The notes below the pieces were generated by a model that was not told the origin of the DNA, did not search any database, and saw only the letters and a program-made list of their open reading frames with translations. A stretch of DNA of 64,000 nt from Mucor racemosus (Eukaryota; Mucoromycota; Mucoromycetes; Mucorales; Mucoraceae), in NCBI GenBank assembly GCA_027405735.1, contig JAPEHQ010000009.1, positions 806,001 to 870,000 of the forward strand, given 5' to 3'. Shown one piece after another: positions 39,291 through 52,816 of the stretch. The position numbers and the translations under genes are program-made. Numbering within the stretch: the first letter of the stretch is position 1; each line of letters begins with the position of its first letter.

Positions 39291-40400
39291 TAGTGCTGCT
39301 AAACTTTTTTTTTTTACTAAATAACAACAGAATAAAAATATATGCCAATATACCTGAGACGATCAACTTTAATTCAAAAACGAGTATCCAAAAATATCCT
39401 ATCTCTAGCAGTTGATATAACTATTTCAGTGCGAATGTTTCAGATTTTTGCAGTCATTTTACTGCTGAAAATTAAACATTTTGAGCCTCAATATCTCTGC
39501 AATATATTAAGCTATATTAACAATTTTTAATAATAAAACTTACTTGTTTTGAAGTACTCTATAACATATTTCAGTATGAAAAAAATCTGAGCGCCTTTTT
39601 TTTTGTTTCATTTTTTTGACATTTTTATAGTAGATTTCAAAGTATTCGTTAAATTGAGCAGCATTTTTTTTTACATGAATTTCATCAAGCTCGTTCAGCT
39701 CTCTCGGATGCAATTTAGTTTTTTTTCAAAATATTGATTTTTCGTGGAGATATACTCAAAAATGTGTATAAAGAGATACCTTCGTTTCTAGCTTCAATTT
39801 TTCCCTTGTATACCCTCATCCCAAATTCTAAACTTGTAAAAAAAATTGACAAAAATCTTGTTTTCTCTACTAAAAATACAGCTACAAGGTTTATCAATGG
39901 CTCGATCGTTAGATATTTTTGCTGTGCATCATTTCCACTACTTATATTTAAAGCATACTTATAAATAGTGATGTGTATCTTCGAAAAACCTCCAAAATTT
40001 TAATCGTATTTTATGCAAAATTTAATGTAAAAAATCTATTTGAATTTTATTTAGATGAATGCAGAATATAAAACTGTACAAAAACTATTTAAGACAGTAG
40101 TTGAACTTAATTTGCAGTTCACAAGCTATAAAGCGATTTTGTTTTTTTGATCATTTTTTGGTCGATTTGTCAAATCCATTTTGGAACTCAGCCATCGTAA
40201 ACTGTAAGCTGTAATGTGAACTATTATTTTGAGTATCTCGACGAAAAATCAATTTTTTTTACTGGAACGAAGACGACAGAGTATCTTTCAACATGATCTA
40301 TCTTTTGAATACAAAAAATTATACCTCAAATATAAAGCTCAAATCTCACAATAATCAATTTTGGATCAACATTAGAACAATGTTAGGTCTTTGCAGTTAC
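39290..40400 (+). repeat. R2 dispersed repeat, long copy
   Basis: Colinear for about 1.1 kb with 47630-48907. Matching landmarks are a start around 'aaataacaacagaataaaaa', 'cttacttgttttgaagtact', 'agcttcaatttttccc', 'ataccctcatcccaaattct' and 'gatttgtcaaatccatttt'. The 47 kb copy has a solo LTR inserted. No protein-coding frame is conserved between the copies, so the class is unknown. Confidence 0.75.
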
Positions 40401-40831
40401 AGTTTGGCATTAACTTGTTTTATTTTAAGGTAAATGGTAATAGTCACCAATAATGTCGATGATGCATATACTCTGATTAATACTGTATATAAAAGTACAT
40501 GTATTATACAACGATATATATGATATGTGGTATTTGCATTCACGTTATTGCTCGAACAAATAAATAACTTAATTTTATATACCTTACAATGACAACTTTG
40601 TCTTTATTTTGAAACCCTTTTTAATTATTCAAAACATACGCATCACCAGGAAATCGCTACAGAGTATCAATGCATATATCAGAAAAGTGAGGGGTGCAGC
40701 TCCTTTTGGACATTGAAGATGAATTTGATATTTACATTTCCGATCAACAATTTCATCCAATTAAGGATGGATTGCACATTAAAATATAAAAAAGTTTTTC
40801 TCCAGGTAAACTTATATTATTATATAATTTA

Positions 40832-43800
40832 ATGTCTGGCAAAAAGAACAAGCCTAGCAACAACAGCAAGTCTTCTTCTACACCGGCAGCACCCGCTGCT
40901 TCCAAAAAGCCCAACAATAGCGGTAAACGAGGCATTGTCAAAAATGGAAACGCCGGTAGTAAACGTGATGAAGATCAACAGCCAGCACCTCAACGTTCCA
41001 TCTTTGGCGACTGGACAGGCAAAACACCTGTCTCTTTACTTCATGAACATTGTCAAAAAGCAAATTGGGAGAAACCCGACTTTGATATTAAACGACGTAA
41101 AGATGGTTATTTGGGCACTGTTACTCTAAGTCAACGCAACAAGAAAACAGCTCAAATGCAGACAGTTGCCTTTACTCCTCCAGATGAATTACATCTTCCT
41201 GCATCGATTGAAGCTAAACATTTAGCTGCTACTTATGCTTTACATAGAGTAAAGTCGCACATGCCTCTCTATCGTGTGCTACCACCAGAGCATAGAGATT
41301 ACTGGCGTCAGTTTGATGCCTCTAAAACTGCGGCAAATGCATGGCAATATGAAGCAGATCCTTTTAATGCTCATGCGCCCATTACAACACCAAAACGTAA
41401 TCGTCAAGTTCCTACAAAAGAACATGCTGCATCTGCTGTACCTATGCCCGTAGCCAAGATGGATCAAGTCAAACAAAAAGAACCTGAAATGAATGAAAAA
41501 ATGCTTAAATATTGGCAGAGTTTACCTTCAGTTCAAATGGGATCAGAAAATCGAGAATTGGTGGAACGAGTAGTGAAGAAATCAAAAATTGCATATCAAC
41601 CAGTATGTAAAACCTTTTAGAGATATATTATATATATATTTATTTACTGATTTATAACTTTAGTTACCTAGAAAACATACAAAGGAGGAGCGTAAACAGT
41701 TGGTTGATGAATTGGTCAAGATGGGATTTCGATCTGCACATGCTCATGAAGCATTGGATTATTCGATTGATAAAACAAGTGCATTGGATTGGTTATGTAA
41801 GTTTCTCAAAGCAAATGCAGAAAGATCTGATTTATTAACAGGATGATATCAAATAGGTTTGCATGTTCCCGAAGATGGTAAATCATTAATATACATCAAA
41901 TTAATCGATTTAGGAAACTGACGCTATTTATTTAGATTTGCCTGCAAATTTCATGCTTGCCAATTACAATCCTACAATGACAACTATATCACACACAACA
42001 CAATCACTAGGTAGAGATTGGTTATTGAAACGTATGAGTGCTATCGGTTATCCTGAGAGTATTTGTGAGGAAGCTTTATCATTAGCCAACGAGGACGATT
42101 CTAAAGCGGTTGAGATGTTACAATGGAGATTAGCTCATGGAGATGAAGAACTACCAGTTGTAGATCCTGAATTAATTGATATGGAAGAGCTACATCAATC
42201 TCGCGAGGACGAAATAACAGCGCTAGAGTCAATTTACGAAGCCTCTCGATTTCAGAAAGAAACCGAGAAAGATGGACGGAAAATATACAGTATTCCCTTT
42301 AGCGCCAAGACAGATCCTCAACAAAAAGTACGTCAAAAGTTGGTATTGCAGATCATTATTCCTAAAGGATCTTACTACCCATTCCAATTGCCATTATTTG
42401 TCATTGAGTGCGAAGGTTTGCCTAGTTATTTAAAATTGGCATTGATCAAGGGTTTGATAGAGGAAGCAGAGGTGAATTTTGGAATGCCATTTATTTACAT
42501 GTGTGCAGAATGGTTACAAGAACATCTCGATCATATGATAGCTAATCCACCTAAACTTCGTGATATGTCAGAACGACTCAGTAGTTTTGAAATGTTGAAG
42601 GATACAGTACCTAAGCGTAAAGTTGGTAATCAAAGACGACATCGCACTCATGCTTTGAAGCCTGATGCTGGTGTATCTCAAAAATTGAAGGATGCATTAA
42701 TGGCAATGCATGATTCACCACAATATGTATCCATGGGTATGGTACGATCTAATTTGCCTGCTCATGGCTTTAAATCAACTGTAGTAAAGACCGTATTGGG
42801 TCATCAGGTCACCATTGTTAGTGGTGAGACAGGTTGTGGTAAGACCACACAAGTTCCTCAATTCATTATAGATGAGGAGATTATGCAAGCTAGAGGAGCT
42901 ACTTGCAACATCATTTGTACACAACCAAGAAAGATCTCTGCTATAGGTGTTGCTGAACGTGTTGCATCTGAGCGTTGCGAAAAGATTGGACAAACAGTAG
43001 GTTACGCTGTTCGTGGTGAAACTAAGGTATCTTCAGATACTAGACTTCAATTTGTTACCACTGGTGTTTTGTTGCGTCGTTTGCAAAGCGATCCAACTTT
43101 AGATGGTATTAGTCATGTTATGATTGATGAAGTACATGAAAGATCTGTCGATAGTGATTTCCTATTGATCATTTTAAGAGAAGTTTTGAAGAAGAGAAAA
43201 GATTTGAAGGTAGTTTTGATGTCTGCTACTATCAATCAAGAGCTATTTAGCAGTTATTTTAATGGAGCACCTGCTATTGAAATTCCTGGTTTTACTCATC
43301 CTGTTGAAGATTTTTATTTGGAGGATATCCTTGAAATGACATCTTATGTTTCTCATATGCCTATGGTCAAAAACCTAAAGAAAAGTGAAGAAGATGAAGC
43401 TACTAGTGGTAGTCATTTACCAAAGGGTGAATGGGCGCAATGGCAAATCCCATATTTAGAGAAAGGATTTGGAGAACATACAGTGCGTACATTAGCTCGT
43501 TACCGTAATCAAGATAAAATCGATTATGATTTAGTTGCAAGTGCTGTCAAGCATATTGTCGATAATGAAACTGTCAAAATTGAAGGTGGATCGGAACCAG
43601 CTGTTCTTATTTTCATGCCTGGTGCTATGGAAATCAAACGCTGTGTTGAAGCTTTAGAAGAAAGGTTAGGCAATCGATCTGAATTTGAGATTTTGCCTCT
43701 TCATGCCAATTTATCTCCTCAAGAACAAACCCGAGTTTTCAAGGCTGTACCTACTCATGTTCGAAAGATTGTAGTAGCCACTAATGTTGCAGAAACATCT

Positions 43801-45318
43801 ATTACCATTGAAGGTGTAGTTTATGTTATTGATTCTGGTCGAGTCAAGGAAACTCAATTCGCAGCAGCCAACAATATGATGCATCTAGTTGAAACGTGGG
43901 CATCGCGTGCATCATGTAAACAACGTCGTGGTCGAGCCGGTCGTACAAGGCCAGGTAAATGCTTTAAATTGTTTACACGTGAAACGGATCAACATAAAAT
44001 GCGTGCCCAACAAGTACCCGAACTTTTAAGAACACCATTAGAGCAATTATGTCTTACGGTAAAAGCGATGGGTGAGCATGATGTTCGTAAATTCCTTCAA
44101 AGAGCCATTGATCCACCCTCTGTTGCTGCAATGGATAGTGCTATTCGCTCTCTAAGAGAAGTAGAAGCGATTGAATTAACTGATAGAGGAGATTTAACTG
44201 CACTTGGTAAACACATGGCAAACATCCCCGCTGATTTACGTATTAGTAAAATGTTGTTGTTTGGTTCTGTATTTGGTTGTCTGGACCCTATACTAACAAT
44301 AGCATCCATCATGTCACTCAAAAGCCCATTTACCTCACCTATGGAGAAGAGGGAGGAGGCTAGACAGTAAGTTTCTTATTTTAAAACGTAGTACAATATC
44401 GAAATCTTAATTATCATTTATAGAGCACGAGAGAAATTTAACTTTAGTAAAAGTGATTGGTTGACAGATATGAAAGCATATGAAGGATGGTTTGAAATTA
44501 TTAAATCAAAGGGAATGAGAGCTGCCCGTAGTTTTTGTGAAGAAAACTTTCTATCATTTGCTACATTGAATGAAGTTCAAAACTTGCGTAGACAATATTC
44601 AGATGCATTATCAGAGATTGGATTTTACAAGAGATCCAAGCATGAGCATTACAATCAAAATTCAGAGAATGTTAATCTATTAAAATCGATTTTGTTTGCT
44701 GGGCTAAATCCTAATGTTGCTAAGATTCGATTACCTGATACTAAATATGATAAAGTTCTCAGTGGCACAGTTGAAAGAGAAAAAGAAGCCAGAGAGATCA
44801 AATATTATACAAAAGATGATGGTAAGGCAGATTTTTTAAAATAAAAAAATCAGGGGTAAACTATGATCTAACTATTTTTTTTTTTTTTTGACAGGTCGAG
44901 TTTTCCTACATCCCTCGTCGTTATTATTTAATAACAACAACTACAATTCATCATTTTTGACATATTTTTCTAGAATGACAACTAGTAAAACATTTATTAG
45001 AGATGGAACAGAAGTTCCATCATATGGTATACTATTTTTTGGTGGTAAAATTGATGTAGATCATCTTGGTAGAGGACTTCAAGTAGGAGAAGATGGTTGG
45101 ATCAAGTTTAAATCCTGGGCTCGTATTGGCGTACTAGTTAATCAATTAAAGAGATTGTTACAATTAGAACTTGAATTCAAGATTGAAGAACCAGATTTAG
45201 ATGGTAAGTTTCATAGCTTCAATTGAGATGTGTCTGTCTATTAAATCTTTTTATTTTAGTTTCCAACAGTGGCGTAGCACATGCGATTATATCACTCATT
45301 ACAAATGATGGTGTGTAA
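40832..45318 (+). CDS. DEAH-box RNA helicase of the DHX57/Ucp12 type
   Basis: Seven exons (40832-41602, 41664-41796, 41857-41877, 41936-44366, 44424-44821, 44895-45203, 45260-45318) total 4122 nt, giving 1373 residues. Exon 3 is only 21 nt. A basic low-complexity N-terminus is followed by a UBA domain (about 265-302), a second UBA-like segment (about 338-375) and an RWD domain (about 395-507). The helicase core has GETGCGKTT (motif I, about 603), DEVHERS (motif II, about 705), SAT, and QRRGRAGR (motif VI, about 970). HA2 and OB-fold regions form the C-terminus. UBA plus RWD ahead of a DEAH core is the DHX57 arrangement. It should unwind or remodel RNA using ATP; its physiological target is not known from sequence. 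Confidence 0.92.
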
Positions 45319-45494
45319 TGAAAAAATTCCATCTTTTTCTATCAATATTAAAACTCCATATCGAAAAAATTTTACTGTTAAATAGCAAGTTTCTTTGAGC
45401 ATCTTGTAAAATCTTTCCTTTTCTTTTATTTAACCTAAAGGGCCGCCAATTTTTATCTTTATTATTTAAATTTACCGTACAAATAAATCTCAAT

Positions 45495-45845
45495 ATGGAT
45501 CTTTCTTGGTGTATTATCTGTGATAACCGTGTAGATGATGTCTTGAATGACTCTAGTCTTTATTGTTCTGAATCTTGTCAACTCAAAGATCAAATGACTA
45601 GTATTACAAACCAACTCACTATCAATCAACAAAAGAAGCCTACAGTAACAAAACCATCTTTACCTGCTGCTACTTTATTACGTACAAAGCGTTCAAATGC
45701 TCCTTCGGCCTCATATCCCTGGATTCCTTTGTATCGTCGTCGTCGTGGTGTAGTCGTCACTAAAAGATGTCAACCTATTGTATCAAGTTCTCTTACAACT
45801 GCCAATGCATTCTTTAGTGCCCCCAAAGCTACAACTATTGTTTAA
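45495..45845 (+). CDS. Ecl1-family small zinc-binding protein
   Basis: An intronless 116-residue frame starting MDLSWCIICDNRVDD. Cys6 and Cys9, then YCSESC with Cys24 and Cys28, reproduce the C-x2-C ... YCS-x2-C signature of the fungal Ecl1 family, whose yeast members extend chronological lifespan when overproduced and respond to nutrient or zinc stress. The rest is Ser/Thr/Pro-rich with a basic patch (YRRRRGVVVTKR). The frame starts about 175 bases after the helicase stop on the same strand, after a pyrimidine-rich stretch. The assignment rests on the Cys motif and size only. Confidence 0.65.
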   Translation: MDLSWCIICDNRVDDVLNDSSLYCSESCQLKDQMTSITNQLTINQQKKPTVTKPSLPAATLLRTKRSNAPSASYPWIPLYRRRRGVVVTKRCQPIVSSSLTTANAFFSAPKATTIV

Positions 45846-47399
45846 ATAACAATAACAACAACAACAACTCTCATTTTTTCAACAAGCCCAAAAAAATTCA
45901 GAAAATTTAATCCAACAAAAGCCCTCCAAAAAAACTTCAGCCAAATCAATTATATAATTTACAAGAAAACCCTCTCAAAAAAATTATCAAAAACCAATAC
46001 AAAAGCCTCGCAAAAAAAACTTTTTCAGTAACTTTTATTCTTTTTTTCGGTTGACTTTAGGCACGGGGAGGATTGTAAATTACAAAAAGATGCAAATCTT
46101 TTTTATATTTTCTTTATAAAACTTATCACATAATTAATAATGTTCCCTTTTAACTTGAAAAAGTTAATAGAGAGTCATTTACATACCCTTGCCATTTCAA
46201 CCTTTTTCCTTCTTTCTCTCAATCTCACTATACAAAAAAGACTAAATCAATTCATACCTATTTTATCAATAAAAGCATTCTTATTCATTGGTTTTCACAG
46301 AACCAAATTTCTTCAACAGAAATATATCAAACAAAAAAAAAAAAAAATCATTTCGTTACACATGTTTGTCTACTTTCATATTTCTGAAATAATGATCTTG
46401 TAAGATATGCTGCGGTTGGGGCAATGCCCAATATGTAAGAAACTCTGCACCCTTAATTTGAGTTTTGATTAATTTCTACTATTATTATTATTATGATCTG
46501 CTGTTTGCTACCAGTGACCGTTTCAGATACAATATTAATTTTCAAATGATTTTTTCTTTACTAAAAAATGTCGTACACATCACGCCTTTTTTGATTTAGT
46601 GTTTCATAGCATATCAATTAAATATATATATTTTTTTTTTCAGGATGCAAAATGGTTGAAAATGAGGACTTTAATGTCAATTTACAACGGCATCCTAAAA
46701 ATGCTAACGACGGGATTTCAATTTTTGTGGGATGCAATGATGGCATTAGGGTATAGCATTTCGACTTTAAATTCAGACAAAATAGGTGCAATTTGGGATG
46801 AAATGACAATAAAATTGGGATATAGCAAGGATAAAATTTGGATGTAATGAGAATTGAGATTTAGATAGAGTAAGGATAAAACTGGGGTTAAATGAGAATG
46901 AGATTTAAAGATGATAAGAAGGGGGTTTGAACAAGATTAAATCAGTCTCAGGTATTATTTCGGGTTCATCAACTTATAGACCACATTGCCATATGCATTC
47001 AATAGGTTTACAACAGATACTAAAATATCAAACATAGAAATTAAAAATTTATCTCAAAATGAGCAAGAAGCTGTAGCAAATATGACAGCCCAAGAAAACT
47101 AAACAACTAAAAATTCGACCACATTCCAAACTTAAACAACGTCAATTAAAAAATATGATGAGTTGCAGAAACTTATTATACGACCTCGTTTAAATGATTG
47201 CTTATGTTTACTGGAAATTAGGTTTCTTTCGTTCCTATAAGCTTTGAAAAAATTGTCAAATATATCATATATATTCAAACAAATACAACTGTTTTCTGAT
47301 GAGATTACAACATGAGATATGATGTACCGTCAATCATTCTTTATTATTCAAAATCATTTAAAAATTCAAGCACGAATAAAAAATTGCTTTCAAGTTGAT
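45846..47399. other. AT-rich intergenic region
   Basis: The first 200 bases are A/C-rich and probably the 3' region of the Ecl1-type gene. 46640-46950 has imperfect tandem words (GGGAT...AATGA and TAGXXXAGGATAAAA types) that look like a degenerate repeat. Open frames at 46140-46403 and 46599-46847 have simple-sequence composition and are not accepted as genes. Confidence 0.45.
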
Positions 47400-48907
47400 T
47401 TTAAAGAAAACAACCTGAATAATTTCACGGTTTTTCAATCTTCAAAATCGAAATGTGCCCTCTTTTCTATATTTACCATCATGCTAACCACTTTTTAGGA
47501 TATACCTTAGACACTACTAAACAGATATAAATCGATTGCATTGTGCTACTTAATCCTACATATCACCGAAGATTCAAAAACGCATAAAATTCACTACTTT
47601 TTCCTTGAAAACTGGTCCCACTTTTCACCCTTGTTCTACTTTTTTTTTTCATTAAATAACATCAAGAAAAAATTATATGCCAATGTACCTGAGATGTTCA
47701 AATTTAATCTGAAAACAAGTATCCAAAAATATCCTATCTTTTTACAGTTGATATAACTATTTCAGTGCAAATGTTTTAGATTTTTAAAGGTATTTTACTG
47801 CTCAAAATTAAACTTTTGAGCCTTTATATCTTAGCAAAAAATTAAGCTACACTAACACTTTTTAATATTAAAACTTACTTGTTTTAAAGTACTCTATAAT
47901 ATATTTTAGAATGAAGGAATTCTGAGCTTTTTTTTTATTCCATTTTTTGACATTTTTGTAGTAGATTTCAAAATATTCGATAAATTGAACAGCATTATTT
48001 TCACGTTCGTGTCATTAAGCTTGTTGAGCTCTCTATTATCCAATTTAGTTTTTTTCAAAATATTGATTTTTCGTAAAGATATACTCAAAAATGTATGCAA
48101 AGTGGTACCTTCGCTTCTAGCTTCAATTTTTCCCCTGCATACCCTCATCCCAAATTCTGAATTTGAAAAAAAAATTAACAAAAATACAATTTTCTCTACG
48201 AAAAATTTAGCTAAAATGTTCAGTAATAGCTTAATCGATAGATAATTTTTTTATAAATCATCTCCGTTACCTGTATTTGAAATATGCTTATAAAGATTAA
48301 TGCGCATCTCCAAAAAACCTCAAGCATTTTAATCATATTTCATGCAAAATTTAATGTTGAACATTTGTCTCAAGTTTATTTAGGTGGATGCAAAATCCAA
48401 AATTGTACAAAAACTATTTAATAGGCTAGGTCGACTTACTTGCAGTTCATGAGTGATTTATCAAAATATGCTTAAATTAATAAAAACTAGAAATTTAATC
48501 AAGTAAAGAGATATCGTTTATTGGAATGAAATTAATAGGGTTTATATACTATTCGATTTGGGAAATTAATGATGTGATAAGGTAGTTTAGATGTTATATA
48601 ATAGTAATGTGTTATGTTGGAATATCATGTTGGAATATCGCACTGGCGTATTATGCTTTTGTACCATGCTTCTATACCATGCTTTTAGGAGCATGGTATA
48701 GTTAATATTCAATTAAGTAACTTCCGGTTCCGAATCTGTTATTGTTTACTTTTTTGGATTTGACATGATCCGGTTTAAGAATGATACATCAATGAGCCAT
48801 TAAACACTTTTGTTTTTTTGATCATGTTTTGATCGATTTGTCAAATCCATTTTGGTACTCGGTTCTCATAAACTGTAAGCTGTAATATGAACTATTATTT
48901 TGATTAT
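47400..48907 (+). repeat. R2 dispersed repeat, longest copy
   Basis: The left part matches 20520-20720 inverted; from 47640 on it matches 39300-40230. The order of shared blocks is preserved. The copy is interrupted by a 338-bp solo LTR (48454-48791) and ends where CACTA-like copy 3 starts at 48908. Compared with the 39 kb copy it defines an R2 unit of at least 1.5 kb. Confidence 0.7.
48454..48791 (-). mobile_element. Solo LTR, second family (338 bp)
   Basis: It begins TGATTTATC and ends GATACATCA, so the ends are inverted (TGAT...ATCA). A perfect 5-bp duplication ATGAG flanks it (48449-48453 and 48792-48796). It interrupts R2 at a place that is continuous at 40120-40145. On the minus strand a TATATAAA box and CAATAAACG signal lie in LTR order. 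Confidence 0.85.
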
Positions 48908-49418
48908 TACTACGGCAGGACTATGCTTCCCATGGGCATAATGATCTGCATAGATGGGCAAAATAAAAATTTTTGTGCAGATCAGCAGGCAGCCCAGATG
49001 AGCAGAGCAATGAGATCAAGGTTTTTTAGTCAATTTATTAAAGTATATCAATTTTAATATAATTAATAACAAATATAAGTTGAATGGTTTAAAGCAGATG
49101 TGAGTTACTCTGATTCAACAGAATTACCTTATTGACGAGATATATCAATTTGAAATTTGGGTTTGAAAGAGTTCTACCCATGTTCTTCTTTCGGAGACCA
49201 AATGGGAACAACGACAACAACCTGTTTGGCAATACTAAAAGTATTTATGTCTTTGTAAATTTCTGTTTGTAACACATAAAATCGACTGATTTACGATTGT
49301 TTTCTTTTTTCTTCACCACTCTTTCCTCAGCTCTTTTTTTATTTATGTTTAAAACTACAACAAAAAGACCAATATTTTTCTATAAACTGAAATCAAGAAG
49401 CAGGTACAAGTACATGTT

Positions 49419-49966
49419 TGTTTAGGACATAGACTATACTGGGTACATGTATTACTAATAGAAGTGCTCAAAGGATTATTTAGACATTATTCTTAGTATA
49501 GAATGATGAGTATGAGGTGATAATGATGTATGCCAATTTTATTTCATTTAGTTATGTTACATTTAGTCTATGATGAAATGGTGTAGCCTGAGATTCTGAA
49601 GTGAGCCAATCATGAACTCGTTCCTGGAAATGGAATTCAACTATTCCATTTGTACCAACATTCACGGTCTAAAGTAAATCAAGCATGAAGATCCTATATA
49701 CTTAACTTGGCCGTATCCTACTAAACTTGCTATGGCCAACCTATTATATCATCATGTTGTAATCAACTAGTTCTTCAAGACGATGAAATCATCCTTTCAT
49801 ACACTCTGTATTGTAGACTCTATATCCACGCTTCCAAAACATATAAATACCCTGAATCCTGATGTCGTTCGAGATGGATTCATTATCTTTTTTACCTACA
49901 ATATACTCAATAAATATATCTAGTTTTAACTTTATTTTCTAGTTATTCATTGTGTATATTTAAATA
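49419..49966 (+). mobile_element. Solo LTR, third family (548 bp)
   Basis: It begins TGTTTAGGACATAG and ends ATTTAAATA (an expected TAAACA end with changes). It is flanked by a perfect 5-bp duplication ATGTT (49414-49418 and 49967-49971). It splits the text 'acatgtt/tttcct' that is continuous in CACTA-like copies 1 and 2. TATAAATA near 49844 and CAATAAATA near 49909 are in the order promoter then polyadenylation signal. Confidence 0.8.
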
Positions 49967-51496
49967 ATGTTTTTCCTAATTGTTTATTGGAAATAAATTA
50001 TTAACTGTTAATGTTAGGGCACGTTATAATATTTTTCTCGAGTAAAAAAAGCATACAAGGCTTAGTCATTTCGTTTTATCATCTATGTTATAATCAATGC
50101 TTTTTTGGTATAAGGTCGATATCTACCTGCAAAAAAATTAGTGATTATAAAAGTGCATATAGTATTTACTTGATTTGAATGAATGAAAACATTCTTGTTA
50201 ATCTATTTAGCTTCTAAAAAATATTTGCTTTGATTTAGCGGCCAACAACAGCCAAGGAGAGGAAAAGGATATGTTGACTTGTATACCATTACCAACTATC
50301 AAAGGTACACCATAATTATTACTTATTAGCTTGTTAACTGTTTTTACCAATAAATAAATCAATTTTTATAGGTCAAAAGTAAAGACGTATTCAGTTCAAA
50401 ACGCTTAAAACAATTCAACTATGCTAATTTACATGGTTTATCATCTCTTGCTCATTCGATTGCTATATTTGATTTTAGTATTTCGTTTAATATTGCTAAT
50501 CGACTAGTTGGTCCATTAGAGCTAACTCACCATCCTTGATTAGTGTATCTATAATAATAACCGTCCATTATTAGCTCATGGTGTGCAAAGTCATCAAAAG
50601 GGAGTTGTCTAATCTTAAATTTATCTGATCCAACTTCTGATGCTAAACTAGCATCAAATTAGTTGTGTTGACTCGCAATAAAGTAAGGCGTTTTTTCAAG
50701 TACAATGTTGGCGTTCAATGTATTTCAGTTAAATTGAACAGATAGACATATTATGGTTCATCATCATGCAGAGATCTATGAACACAAAAAATGATCCAAA
50801 CTGTCATGCTTTGCCAACCTGTACGAGATTTTTTTTTTGGCGATACTTGGTGGCTCAAGTGTAATTTAGGCATTTAATTGCCAAACGTATCGAATCAAAA
50901 TGAAGTTGGTTGATTGATATAACGGATAATAGATGCAATGTTATTTATTGAATGGGTGAATGTAAATGTATCGTATAAAGCAGCACAGCTTACTTGTAAT
51001 TGAAAATACTAATTATTCTGATTAACATCAATAAATTCAAAAAGCATAGTTAAATGCAATCATTGCTACTAAATCGCATAATTTGATATGCAGAAAAACC
51101 TTGAAGTACTCATTCTTTTTCTTTGGCAGAGTTACAAATCATCGTTCAGTATGACTAAATATTAATGAATTAGAGAAAATACATCTGGTAAAAAGTTGAT
51201 ATCCAACAATGTACATCGAGGTCAAGATAGATAAAAGGTGCATTCATTGTATAGTAGAAATCGCAACATTTTGATGAATAGAAATTACAGGACCAAGGTG
51301 TAGTGTTTGCCTCAGGATTTCTAAAAGAATTTAAACGCATACTTCATCAAACTTATTACTTATATGTTAAATACTTACCATATGCTATTAGTATTATCTC
51401 GGTTTTTATTTAATTGCTGTATTATTATGAATCAAGCTTTTATAGCCTATAGTAATGACAATGGGGTGTTTCTAATTTTAGATTGACATTATCATA

Positions 51497-51710
51497 AGGT
51501 GAGCTGATGATACGTTTGATAATACTATTGTAGATGAATTAGTCGGTTTAATTTATGAAATTTGAATGCAAATACCGTGGAATCAATCATAAGTATTACT
51601 TAAATTGGTTCTGGTAAGGCATTGATGAATAAATTGGCTTGGGACAAATGGGTAAAAAGGAAGTAATAGGTTCCAGTGATGCCCATGTTTATGTTTATAA
51701 TATTGGAGAG
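51497..51710 (+). pseudogene. Captured dynein intermediate-chain fragment (copy 3)
   Basis: The plus strand contains the same exon piece as copies 1 and 2, ending IGSSDAHVYVYNIGE and a GTAAGAC donor. An insertion or frame change near 51625-51655 (GSGKALMNKLAWDK, then a shifted frame) disrupts it. Decayed and non-functional. Confidence 0.6.
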
Positions 51711-52816
51711 GTAAGACTAAAACTTAATGTAAATCACTTAAAACGCAATAATTATAATGTAAAATTATATTATCATCAAATAAACTACCATACGACATTA
51801 AAATGTATCAATATTTACAGTAATAAGCTTGAATCAAGTGGATACAGCATCGTAAATTCTTGAAAAAGTTCTTAAGTATTATAAAATCTCTTATTTTTAA
51901 GACTTACAAGGCTTAGAAACAGAATATTAATTTAAAAAATTATTCTTGCCCAGATCATCAATTTTGACATTTTTTGAAATTTTTTTTCTGATTTTGCAAA
52001 TCTAGAGTTAATTATACTACCAATTATAAAAACAAAAAATATACACAAATAGAGAATTTAGCGCTCTATTTGCTCAATAAAAAACAATAAATATTTTTAT
52101 TGCAAAATATTACATGAAAATCCTTTAACCAAAAAACCGTTTTTGGGACAAAAGTGCAAATTTTCATTAATTGACATTTAATATTAAGGTTTTATAAAAT
52201 GCGTATCAGTTGTGGCTACAATTTTCTCTCACAATGTAGTATATTTAGACGTTAATTTTGGCAACAAAATTTGAATTTTCTGTTTTTTGATCAAAATCAT
52301 GAGTGTTGGTAAGGACAAAATGAGTCCCGAAAATGTCCGCTACAAAAACTGAATTTTCAGATTGTACGTGGTTAAATACAAGAAAAGTCGAGCAAAAAAA
52401 AATACTCTTTATTTAAAATCTGGATATATCATAGTATAAAAGACTTGGCCATTCAATTTTGCTATGCTCAATTACGGTGTTGCTCTACGGGCTCGCTTGC
52501 AATTTTTTAATGAATCAATGACATGACAGCTGGTTATTTGGTAGAAAATGCATGTTTCTATGATAACAGATATTACCTATTTTGTTTAGTTTATGGGTTA
52601 ATGAACTGTAAAGCTGCTTTTACATTGGCTGAAATGTGTAATTTAGCAGGGTTTTAATTGTGTTAAATAATATAAAGCCTTGAAAATTCTTTTCTACGCG
52701 TGTTATTTATCTCTTTTTGGTGTCATATTCCAAGGATATATTCACCGTTTGATAAGGTATATCAGACTATATATCAAGCTGCTTTTTTTTCTTTTATCTG
52801 AATAATGAATACGCAT

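Larger units (their letters stand above)
48908..52816 (+). mobile_element. CACTA-like transposon, copy 3 (inverted, one end lost)
   Basis: It starts TACTACGGCAGGACTATG, a slightly mutated terminus, and runs inverted relative to copies 1 and 2. It includes the 1.2 kb segment absent from copy 1. A 548-bp solo LTR interrupts it at 49419-49966. The far terminus is missing: the element stops at GAATACGCAT, where LTR1 copy D begins, and what follows D is sequence that lies outside the element elsewhere. Confidence 0.75.

Noticed and set aside
46140..46847. Two open frames after the Ecl1-type gene
   Set aside because: Their composition is simple AT-rich sequence or imperfect tandem words, with no motif and no splice context.
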